From contig NJFT01000247.1 of the NCBI GenBank assembly GCA_002221725.1, forward strand, positions 1 to 58,197: DNA of 58,197 nt, in the 5' to 3' direction. Below, one piece after another: positions 43,971 to 53,429 of this stretch; within the stretch, counting starts at the first letter, position 1, and every line of letters starts with the position of its first letter. Both the position numbers and the translations under genes were made by a program. The notes under the pieces are model-generated. The model worked only from the letters and a program-made list of their open reading frames with translations, had not been told where the DNA came from and did no database searches. This DNA comes from Scedosporium boydii. Taxonomy: Eukaryota > Ascomycota > Sordariomycetes > Microascales > Microascaceae.

Positions 43971-45052
43971 CATACTCTAGTTTGCAGTCGTTTTTCGGGC
44001 CCTTGAGCGGAGACAGAACTCAGAGATGGGGGAGATCCTCGACTCGTTAGTGATTGTGCCATGACGTCCTTTTCGGGAAGCTGACCCTCGGTAGGGAAAG
44101 GTGGCCGTTTAGCCTCGGACTGTTGACATTCAAGTTCCTCCTAATACTTGCAATATCTACTCGGAGAGATGCACTGGGTTCTGGCCATTGCAGGTCTCAA
44201 CCGATAGGAGCGGACCTCCTCCTCGGCGGAAAAGACGGATCGAACGGAGCAAACCCACCAACTCTGTAGGACCGACTTGTGGTGCCCCTGGATCTTTACC
44301 GCCCGGGACTTGGCGTCCGCGGGATTGATGTCATTGTCTGTTTAAAGTATGTCAAACAAACCCCTACACTGTTTCCACCAATGGCTTATATTTCTTCATT
44401 GGGGGGAGAGAGGTTTTACATCTTGGTCTATTCACAATGTCTAACTCATTTTCCCTGTCACTTAGCATATGGAGACTGAAGAGAATAATGAGGAATGCCT
44501 TTTGATTATGTGGTCTGCTCAATTTCAACCATGCCACCAGGAAATTCTTTGAAAGAAAGATACTTGGAAAACGGAGCATACCCCAATATTGATTCCCTAA
44601 GAAAGGTATATTTACCATTATCTCATAGTAGGGAGTAAGCTAACAAAGAAATTGCAGTTATGGTTAAGCATCTCAGGTGGTCTTGGAAGGAACTTGATCG
44701 ACTTGACACACATCCACATAGCATGGACTCAGTTCAGGCTCTTCGTCGAAGATCACTCAGGAAACACAGTCCTATATGATTCATTGGGTGCATTATGTCA
44801 ACTCTTTTACTGTTTGTGTTGTTGTCTAAGAAGTGTTGTTTATTAAGAGATGCTTTGGAAATGTGAGGGAAGTTGGGCCATTCGGCAGAGCTGGATTTAG
44901 CTCAATGCGATGGCTCTTGGTTTCTCATTATCATACAAGGCGCTTTGTGAGCTCGTTTCGACGCCGTTCTCTATCCCGGGTTTATATGAATACATCTCCA
45001 CTCCTACCCACCCCAACCCCTGCTAGATTCATGGAGCGTTTGAACCAACAGC
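43971..45052. other. Spacer between the Gfd2-like gene and frataxin
   Basis: About 1.1 kb, convergent arrangement. No coding region or RNA gene supported. Confidence 0.55.
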
Positions 45053-45735
45053 TTACTCGCCGAAGTGAGCAACAGGAGCGTCGAGGTCCACTCCGGTCTC
45101 TTCCGCGAGGAGGTCTTGTAGCGAGGACAGGTCCCTCAAGTAAATCCAGTTGGCGACCTTGGTCCCTTGCTTCTTATCCTCAACGTAGACGTAATCGTAG
45201 CGCTTAGGGCCGGAAATGGGCGAGGAGAGCCATATCTGTTTGTTTGGGGGCTGCTTGTTTATCACGTAGGTTCCATGGGAGGGGAACGCGATTGTAAGAA
45301 CGCCGGCCTAGAATTATTAACACACAAATATAGTTAGAAGAAGAAGCAGCGTCGCGACAGCGAAGGGTAGGGACCAGATTAGCTACATACAGCGAACTCG
45401 ACATCCACATCCTCCCTCTCCTCCTGGAGGTCCTCATACTTGGCGCAAATGAGGTCAAGGTATTCGTCCGACAACTCGTGGTACTTGTTCTCCGAGAGCT
45501 CGACAATTTGGTAGGTTAAGGAAGGGGTGGAGGAAGGTGTCTTGGCTGGGGACAGGGCCGGCGCGCGGTGGGAGAAGGATCTGCGGGGAATCGGGGACGG
45601 AGACCGGGTTATGCCGGGTGCGGAGGTGTGTGAGGCGGAGAGGAGGGCGACGGGAATTTTGCGCATGGAGGGGGATGGGCGGGCTCGGAGGAGGAGGCGG
45701 CCGGAAGTTAGCCGGAGGGCTGTCGAGGGTGGCAT
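45053..45735 (-). CDS. yfh1: Frataxin (mitochondrial iron-sulfur cluster assembly factor)
   Basis: Mitochondrial matrix protein that stimulates sulfur transfer on the cysteine desulfurase/scaffold complex during Fe-S cluster synthesis. Exons 45735-45391 and 45307-45053 (donor GTATGT, phase 0) give 199 aa. The first 75 residues are Arg/Ser-rich ([19 protein letters not shown]) and form the presequence. The frataxin fold then shows [22 protein letters not shown], the acidic ridge [49 protein letters not shown], and [22 protein letters not shown]. The N-K-Q-x-P-x-x-Q-I-W-L-S-S-P-x-S-G-P-x-R-Y core is intact. Divergent from the GTPase gene by 1.5 kb. Confidence 0.96.
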
Positions 45736-47271
45736 GTTTGTTGTGGCTTCGAGGGCGCTCAATTCGGAGGAGAGATCGTCGTCGGTGGAGATGTTATAGA
45801 GGAAGCGCAGTTCGGAGAAGAGACGTATGAGAAGGTCGGAGAGAGAAGATTGAGCAGTGAGCAAGTTACGGGCGCGGGATTGGAAATGGCAATCACGTCA
45901 CGAAGCAATGGTTTAGATGCATCGAATTGCAAGAAAGCATTACTTTTTTCGAGGTACCGAATGAGCAAGCATCGAAGCTCTGGAATTGTCTTCGGCACAG
46001 AGAGTGAGAGCGGGTGGGTCCTGCCGCAATGGTCCGAGCGTCGGCCCATCAAGACGACTTCGCAGCGAAGTATCGATCAGAAGTGAGCCAGTCAAGATCA
46101 TCTTCCCACGCATGAACTGATCCTTCTCATACATATTCAATTACTTCAGTTTTGGGGACTTCTCGGCTTAGGACTGAAAAACAGAAATTTACAATAGGTG
46201 AAAAGAGTAGGGGTGAGATAACAATATCTGATGCCTCGTTCACCAGGCAGTCATCCAAGATCAATCTGGTCTCTGGGATTCTGTATATGGCACACCATTC
46301 CGGATTCCAATGTAGGTGTTGGAGGAAGTCCCCGGAAGCGGGTTCTGCGGCCGGGCTTGCCATTCAGGATCAAGCGCCCACTCATCGATATCGAAGTTCA
46401 TGGTTTCGATACCACGATATTGCGGTATGACTTCACGCGAGCTGATGTCCTTGGGAAGGTGAATAGACTGGCTCTTTTTCGAAAAGAGGGCCGTCACACC
46501 TACCCCTCTAGATGGATCCTGGGACTGTGGCTAAGTGTCGAGGCTGGCTGTTCGGATTCATGTTGTTGATTGTTCTCATTAGACGACTGTCTCTTGGGCA
46601 CTAAAGTCTCGAAGGTCGGTATTGGATATTCCAGCTGCAGCTTCATGCAAGAGTCTGATATGGTGGGTCATGACTGCAGGTTCCACGCTTATTGGAAGAT
46701 CATCTACACGTTGATCCTATCATCAACGTGAAAACTTTAGAGAGAGCCAATGGAAGGCAGGCTGAAATGACTGGGAAGGGATTGTCTGTAAGCCTTCTAT
46801 CATTTTGCATCGCAAACTTTAGAAAGGCCAAATTAGAAGCTCAAATTTCTGCCACCAATTCTACCATGCTTTGGGGGTGAAACCGTGAATGGCCAGGTGG
46901 ATAAGTCGTCATCCAGACAGAGTCTGAAAGGTGTAACTGGAGGTGTGATAGCACAGACAAGACGGAGCCTGGAACCTCAGACTAGAGTGGGCTGTAAGTG
47001 ACGGTCGAGGAATCAGCAGAAATCTAAAGACGAGAACTCTCCATCGATCTCAAGTATAAATAGGACCCTTTCCCTCCACTTCTTTCATCATTCTCGCTCT
47101 CAACTCCCTCAACAAGCCTCACATTCTACACATCCCAGAAGACGACTTCCCTTCAGAGAGCATACTCCTCTTCAGAAAACATACTTCCCTTCATACCAGA
47201 CCTCGAGAGTTCTAAGGAAGCCTCTTCTGCCCGTTCATATTCCTAGACATTGATTCACTCCCCTCATCAAC
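45736..47271. other. Spacer between frataxin and the GTPase gene
   Basis: 1.5 kb. The right end is the GTPase promoter with a TATA box; the rest shows no supported gene. Overlapping open frames of 70-110 codons on both strands around 46127-46569 match nothing I know. Confidence 0.5.
47055..47062 (+). promoter_or_regulatory. TATA box of the P-loop GTPase gene
   Basis: TATAAATA lies about 210 bp upstream of the ATG at 47272. It is followed by a long CT-rich leader (for example CTCTCAACTCCCTCAACA), a layout typical of strongly or inducibly expressed fungal genes. Confidence 0.6.
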
Positions 47272-48782
47272 ATGGCCATCGGCGTCCAAGAGCACAAGCT
47301 CCAGAAAGACACCGAGATCGCTGCTGATGGTAGTTCAGGGCTACCCAGCCAAGAACTGGAATCTCTTCTCAACCTCGGCGCCCATGATGAAGAACACGAA
47401 AAGCCAGAGAAGTCGGGCAATATCGCAGCTCAATGGTTCAACCAAGCCTGCCGTCTTGTTTCCGAAGCAAGAGGCATGATATCCGAGGAGCTCGTCAACT
47501 TCCTCAAGGCCAAGTCCGTCTTCCCACTCCACCCCTTTACATGAGAATCGACTACTAATGACGTTTTATTTTACAGTCTGGGCGACACGAAGCTGTACCT
47601 TGTCGTTGGAAAGGCGGGGACAGGCAAGAGCACGATTCTCAGCGAGCTTACCGGACTGGAGTTGAAGATTGGACATACCATGAAATCAGGTAATCGGAAT
47701 AACCTCACAAGCTGACATCACCTCTCCGCTGCCGAATTCTGATGGGCTAATAAAACGATGGTCCCGTAGGTACGCTCCGCTTTGAGGTATGCCCAGGCAT
47801 CGTCGACGGCGAGCAGTATCTCTTCGTTGATACAGCCGGGTTCGGTGCCGCCGATGTCGATGACCTCGAGAACTTCAAGGACATCATGAGCTGTCTGTTT
47901 AGTCTCGGATTCCTCGTCACCTTGGTGGGCGTCATATTCGTCTACGGTGGCACGACTGAGCGCTTCAAGAGGGATGATGTCAAGACCTTGCGCTGGCTGC
48001 AATGCTTTTGTGGTCCTGAGTTCATGCCGAACGTTACAATCGCCTTCACCAAGTGGGATTCCTACAGCCTGGATGACTTCGAGATAAACTGGCTCAAGGT
48101 CCCCGGTCTTCTTGACGAGCCCGTTGTTGCCACTATTCTCAAGCATGGAGGCTCATTGTACCATCATGGTATCCCGGGCGGCCAGGGCTCTCACCATCTC
48201 GCGGAAATGCCAGAGAGGACTCTCTCTAACAGGCGACACAAGGCCGAGAGACGGACCGAGCTCCAGAAACTGATTCGACGGCGAAACACCGGGAAGAAGC
48301 CTCCGAAGCTTCAAGTTCTGCGAGAGGCCAAGACGCTGGCCGCGTGGAAGCAGACAGAGGCGGCCAAGGTTTTAATGGCAGATGTGAACGAAACCGAGGT
48401 TGTCATACGAGGTGACCGAGCCATTGTGGTATCGAAGAAAGACCTTGTCGAACCGGCCATAGTTGCTGAACCTCTTCCACCAGGTGAGGGGGGCGAGACT
48501 GATAAGAAGAAAGGGGATAGCCCGAAGAAATCGGAGGAAACCCCCAAGAAGAGCGATAGCGAACCTCCCCCAGAGCGTTCGGAGAAAAACAAGACTCGAA
48601 ACCAGGCGCCCAAACCAGAGGAGCAGACAGGCTGGGGGACCAGGATCATCGGGTGGCTCGAGGTTGCCAGAGAAGTAGCGAAGTTCTTTAAGGAGGCTCG
48701 TTCCTCCGCTGCTGCTGGAAGGGGGGAAGAAGTTCCAAAATGGAGCATCTTTGGCACGCTCAAGAAGTGGTTCTTCGCCTGA
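47272..48782 (+). CDS. P-loop GTPase-domain protein (AIG1/IMAP- or TRAFAC-like), function unknown
   Basis: Exons 47272-47513, 47577-47689 and 47770-48782 join to 455 aa. The first intron has an excellent branch site (CTAATGAC) but a weak donor (GTCCGT); the second has GTAATC. GTPase motifs: G1 GKAGTGKS (residues 92-99), G3 DTAGFG (139-144), G4 TKWD (212-215); G5 is not evident. The layout resembles the AIG1/GIMAP-type group of the TRAFAC class, common as accessory genes in fungi. Residues 1-80 are acidic and helical. Residues about 255-400 are charged and partly disordered (KKKGDSPKKSEETPKKS). The last 50 residues form amphipathic/aromatic helices (GWLEVAREVAKFFKEA and GTLKKWFFA) that may bind membrane or a partner. 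The gene has a TATA box. Name and role cannot be given. Confidence 0.85.
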
Positions 48783-49395
48783 TAGATGCGAATACTTATA
48801 TGGTTAGGTTGACTTTGGGCCAGTGAATCTTGGGTTCCTCAAGGTGAGCCATGCAAGGTGGGATTGTTAAGTGGGAGGGAGATAACCCAAGGTAACTTGG
48901 TCAAGATGACACAGATTGTTTTGATGCTGGAGATGTATGCTTCGCAGGATGGGCAGACTGATTAGCCCTAGGGCTTCTTTCCTTTCTTTGTCCCCTCATG
49001 TTCCTTCGATATATTCTATTTCTCTTTTCGTTTTGTCACGACGCATCGCCGTCATCCAGAATGAAACCATGATCACTTGTCCATTAACATCAATAAGTTC
49101 CAAGAATGAAATCTGATTTGCTAGAATCGAAGTCTTCTGTCTTGCGAATCTAAATGATACAACTAAACGAATGATCGGCTTAGTGAGGTATCACCTCCCG
49201 CGACTGCCAGACGGTGCCACGCGTCAACACGTGAGAGCGATTTTCCTTGCCTGGAGATACATTGATGAGCGATCTAGACTTTTTGAAGTTGACCCCAAAA
49301 GTACCCATCATCAGCCTTGCACAATTGGGTGCTACCACGACCTCCCTCCTAGTTTTCCGGTTATTTCCCTCTAGACTCGCCCTGGACACACGACA
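48783..49395. other. Spacer between the GTPase gene and the 138-aa protein gene
   Basis: 600 bp, same-strand neighbours. Nothing recognised. Confidence 0.5.
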
Positions 49396-49988
49396 ATGTT
49401 ACGGACACTCGTAAGGCGGAGCGCCGCCGCTGCCGAAAAGCCGCCGTTGACCATCCACACCAACCCTTATCAGACAAAGAAGGTCTGGCCGCCGGATTAC
49501 AAGCAGCTCTCGTGGCAGGAGCAGTTGAGGTTCGAGAAGAAGTATAAGCGCAGGGTGATATTGGCATCTAGGAGGCCGAAGTGGGATAAGGGGGTCAAAT
49601 TGGTGCAATTGGCGACGACAGTCGGTAGGTTTCCACTTGGGCCTTTTTTTACTCAGCGGCATGATTTCGGCTCTCCTGGAGACAGGCACTGACAAGAGGG
49701 TTTCCTCCCTTTCCCCCTTTCTTCTTAGGTGTGCTTTCTTGGCTATTCTTCTTCGCGGAGCTAGAGTTCCACGGGAAGAAGTACGTCCCGAACGAAGAGG
49801 TGAGTGTTTGATGTGATCCTGCGCCTTGGCTCTATGAGAGGGAATTGGCTAATGTTAGGCGACGAAAACAGATTCGCAAGGGTGTTGGCACTCTTTGGGG
49901 TATCTTCGACGAGGCGAATAGGTACGGCGACGCTTCGAGCGCGAATCTCCCCGAGTTAGCGAACCAGAGGTCGGAGAAAACGAGATAA
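49396..49988 (+). CDS. Small predicted mitochondrial single-pass membrane protein, unknown function
   Basis: Exons 49396-49624, 49729-49799 and 49872-49988 (donors GTAGGT, GTGAGT) join in frame to 138 aa. The N-terminus MLRTLVRRSAAAAEKPPLT is a good mitochondrial presequence. Then comes a charged, conserved-looking stretch (PPDYKQLSWQEQLRFEKKYKRR), a hydrophobic segment VKLVQLATTVGVLSWLFFF, and a C-terminal part (KKYVPNEEIRKGVGTLWGIFDE). Three introns-worth of consistent splicing and the organised domain order argue for a real gene. I do not recognise the family; an inner-membrane small subunit or assembly factor is a guess. Confidence 0.8.
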
Positions 49989-50216
49989 TCGGAGGTTAGG
50001 TGAGATAGGGCGCTTGAGGGAGCGTGTTGTTACGATAGGGACGTTAGAAATTTGCATCATCCGGAGTTGAGGGTTTGGTATACCAGGTTCTCTCCGGACA
50101 AGGGCGGTATAATCTACAAAGCATATTGTGTATAAGAAAAAATCCGGAGAAAATCTCATCTTATTTCAAGATTCATCCTCCTTGTGATGAAGTATTAAGC
50201 AATTCTTTCCGAAGAG

Positions 50217-50868
50217 CTACCTTGTAGCCCAGCCGAAGTTGCCACCCATTCCTAACCCAGCGCCCAAACCCGTACTCCGGCTCTCGTTGACCGGCCTTTT
50301 GGCGACGGTACCTTGCGCCCTTACGCCGGCGACAATGCGATCCAGATTTGTCTCTACCACTACGCCGCCCACTATCATCTCGCTCAGCGTCGAATGAAGG
50401 GTCTCGAAGTTGAAGATGAGGTCAAGCTCGCACACGTTCTCGAAGAGTCGGTCCAGGGCTTCGACGTAGACTTGTATGAGATCGATGAGCGCTAGCGGGG
50501 ACTCGGTCGACGTCGATATTATGATGAAGAAGAGGGTTGCGTAGTTTCGGTAGGTTACGAGGGAGGGAACATCGTTCTGCTCCTCGGATGAGGTCTGGGA
50601 GGTGCCGGATGCGGCGAGGAGAGGGGGGAGTGGGAGGAAGTTGCAGGAGCCGACGGGACGGTTCGATACGAGGGTGAAGATTTCGGATATTAAGCGTTGC
50701 TGGATGCTAGTGTCCTGTCCAGGTCGTTAGCAATTGGTGGGTTCCCTTTGCGACAGGGAGCAGTCGCTGTTGAGTATCGCGGGGAGCTGGGATACATGCG
50801 AGCTGGGTATAGAACTTGGTAAGGCGGGGTTGGCCCGAGCCGTTGAAGACGAGGAATGCGTTGATCAT
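50217..50868 (-). CDS. aps3: AP-3 complex sigma subunit
   Basis: Small subunit of the AP-3 adaptor, which sorts cargo from Golgi/endosomes to the vacuole. Exons 50868-50800 and 50714-50217 give 188 aa. Exon 1 codes MINAFLVFNGSGQPRLTKFYTQL, the longin-fold start of sigma subunits. Exon 2 continues DTSIQQRLISEIFTLV, SNRPVGSCNFL, YRNYATLFFIIISTSTESPLALIDLIQVYVEALDRLFENVCELDLIF, and LHSTLSEMIVGGVVVETN. All are AP-3-type hallmarks. The intron (85 nt) has a good branch site (GCTAAC) and acceptor (ACAG), but the only donor that keeps the family sequence YTQL-DT is GC, not GT (CTC|GCATGT). The C-terminal tail is Gly-rich (GLGAGLGMGGNFG). Confidence 0.93.
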
Positions 50869-51581
50869 TGCGGTAGAGATTAGGCACGGAGCCTAGAAGC
50901 CGTCTGGTGTTTTTGGAACCATTTACTTGAGACCGCGGATAGGTATGGTCTTCATTAGTACAGCTCTGATCTCAGAGGTGATGCCCTATCACGGGTCGGA
51001 CGCGATCACCTAACACAAGGATCGGAACAAAGACGTAATCAGCCTGCGCTAGCATCAAAATGTAGGATTTGGTTAGCCACAAGTAGTGTGTGGCACAGCA
51101 GCCTCCTCTTCTAAGAGCTTATTTGCAGATAAACGCATAATACAGACTTTCCGCTGAAGTACTGATTTTAGCACCGTTTAACCTTTTTCTGCCGTGTTCC
51201 CCCGCCAAACTGTGACAAAATTACTGATCTTGGAACCGAATTTTTTCTGCCAGGTTTCTCCGCTAAGCAGGCTAGATCCGAATTTCTACCGGCTGATTGC
51301 GTCCCCAACCGTCTTCTATAAATCGCACCGTCAAATTTTTATTTCCATTTCCAGTTCCGTCAATCTCAAGCACCCATGATCGAAAGTTATCATCAAGCGC
51401 ACCGTTTTTTTCCATCATCTCAGTGTCAATCATTTCGATCTCAATCAATTCAATTATCACCGTCCTTATATTTTCTCTTTGTATTAATGATCTCCCTCAC
51501 CGATACTCAAGAAATCGATTTGATATCGCCCTATAATCAACACCCGCCTCCCCTCGATTTCGCCTAGCCTCCTCAACGAAC
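50869..51581. other. Divergent spacer between aps3 and the retropepsin-like gene
   Basis: 710 bp with both promoters. Two copies of a related CCGCC/CAGG-TTTCTCCGC-like segment (51190-51270) are weak. No gene seen. Confidence 0.45.
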
Positions 51582-52598
51582 ATGGAGCCCGCCTCGGACA
51601 CGCCCTCCCGTCCGACCCCAGCCACAGCTCCGACCACGGCTCCGACCACACCCCCGATGACCCAGGAGCACTATGTCTACGTCGCATTGGGCACTGCCAG
51701 CTCGTGTATTCGCAAAGACTATCCTACACTACGAGTTAGCCTCCCTCCCCTCCCGTCCTACTTGAAGATCCTTGAGGAGTGTGGAAAGACTGTCGACTCA
51801 ATTACGAGTCCGATCATTGTTCCCCCGGTTCCGTCCACATCTCCGAAGAGACGAGAAAGACTACATGCTCTTGCAAAGTCCGCTCGACCAGCCGACGATG
51901 TTGGCCAACCCAGTTCAAGAGAGAATGAACAGTTCGCTCTCCCTATCCAAACGCACGGTCTTCTAGAATCCGCAGGTGTGCCGAAGCCTTTGACTCAGAA
52001 GGAGAGGGCCCAATTGAAGCAGAACCTCCTCGGCGACATTACCAACACCCCGCAGCCACCTCCCACCAACCCACACTTCTTCATCGTTGCCAACCGCGAG
52101 GAGCTCGCCCTACCTTCTGTGCAATGTACGATCTCTTTATCTGCAGTCGACCACGAAGATCCAATGCCCCAGCTATACTTACCTAAAGTTATGGCCCTAT
52201 GGGATACCAGCGCACAAGTCAACTTCATCACCGATGACCTGTTTTCTCCCGAATTTAGAGAGTTCGTTAAACAACATGAAGTTCATGAACCCTACCGGTT
52301 TGCCGGTCGTGCGGGTGGGGCCGGCGCGGCGCGGGTCCAACTCTCATGCTTGGTCGAATTTTCTAACGAAATTGTCGTGCAACTGGACACAGTTGCTACC
52401 GTTTTATCGAGGGATGCTGCCCCTAATGGGCGATCAGGTGTGATTCTTGGGCAACAGGGCATGATTGATTCGGTGAGGTACGAATCGATCCCACGGGTCA
52501 TGGCGGTTATGGAGGGTACGGAAATTGCAGAAGATCAGTGGGGTATTTTTGATCTGAAATGTTACCGTGGAGTTGACGGCGACCTGCGCCGATGTTAA
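51582..52598 (+). CDS. Retropepsin-like aspartic protease domain protein
   Basis: Single exon of 338 aa. The N-terminal 140 residues are Pro/Ser/Thr-rich and disordered. The C-terminal domain starts near 175 (SVQCTISL..YLPKVMALWDTSAQVNFITDDLF). Its D208-T-S-A fits the aspartyl protease D-[ST]-[GS]-A active-site motif after a hydrophobic strand. About 80 residues later GVILGQQGMIDSVRYESIPR fits the closing hydrophobic-hydrophobic-G motif of retropepsins. A beta-rich middle (RVQLSCLVEFSNEIVVQLDTVATVL) lies between. Retropepsins act as dimers with one such motif per chain. No reverse transcriptase, integrase or LTR is next to it, so this is either a domesticated element domain or a cellular retropepsin. 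Function unknown; activity not shown. Confidence 0.68.
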   Translation: MEPASDTPSRPTPATAPTTAPTTPPMTQEHYVYVALGTASSCIRKDYPTLRVSLPPLPSYLKILEECGKTVDSITSPIIVPPVPSTSPKRRERLHALAKSARPADDVGQPSSRENEQFALPIQTHGLLESAGVPKPLTQKERAQLKQNLLGDITNTPQPPPTNPHFFIVANREELALPSVQCTISLSAVDHEDPMPQLYLPKVMALWDTSAQVNFITDDLFSPEFREFVKQHEVHEPYRFAGRAGGAGAARVQLSCLVEFSNEIVVQLDTVATVLSRDAAPNGRSGVILGQQGMIDSVRYESIPRVMAVMEGTEIAEDQWGIFDLKCYRGVDGDLRRC

Positions 52599-53429
52599 GG
52601 AGTAAGGAGTAAGGACGGGTTTACGAGGTCATGTTTAACTATTATTATCAATGTACGAAGTAGCCATTATGGAGAGATGCGAGTCTTGCTGGAATGAATA
52701 ATATTGTATTACCCACCGGATGAAAGACCGAGCAGTACTCAGCTTGCATGCATTCTCGTGCTCTACGTCTTAAGCCTGTGTGTGATATTTTCCCTTAGGT
52801 TCGCAACACCGACGTTGCGTAAATTGGCGACTTATTTGGTCAAATCCGTTTGAAGTGCTGTGTCTGCATAATATTCCGAAGGTTTCTTAGCTCGTTCAGC
52901 AGCTCGGCCCGTTTGAACTGTAGTATGTTGAGGAACCGTTAAAATTCGCTGCGAGAATTGTACAGCCCTGCTCCAAGGCTGCAAAATTTTGGAAGGTTGA
53001 TGAGTTTGCTTGCACCTTTAGGGAGAACTCTTCCCCGAGCACTCGTTTACAAGGGATCAATTGATGATGATGGGTGTTTAGGTGTGCCTGCGAGGCAATA
53101 GCCCTACGAGTGCTTTTTTCTATTTACGAGGTAGAGATTGGACACATCGCGAACATTTTCATGATACGAGCATCGCTGAGCCGAATATAGAGTGTCATCA
53201 GATAGAGATAACTACCTGGACATGTAGTGTAGAATATAGAATTAAATATCTGAACTTTCTAGGGATCTAATGTTGATGACCGTTTCCTGATGGATTCATT
53301 ATCAAAATCGCTCGTCTTCTCGCTAATCAATTGGCATGATTCCCAAATCTGAGAATTGGTGGGGTCGATGCATTTGATCTCGTTCGCGGAAAGGAGAACT
53401 TCTTGTGGTAACACTGATCATCTGCTCGT
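52599..53429. other. Spacer between convergent retropepsin-like and SNF2 genes
   Basis: 830 bp, AT-rich. One TACGAAGTA motif at 52654. No gene recognised. Confidence 0.55.

Noticed and set aside
46127..46569. Overlapping 78-112-codon frames on both strands
   Set aside because: No conserved motif; both strands equally open, so chance is the simplest reading.
51582..52598. Retropepsin domain taken as evidence of an LTR retrotransposon
   Set aside because: No reverse transcriptase, RNase H, integrase, primer-binding site or LTRs seen within several kb on either side.
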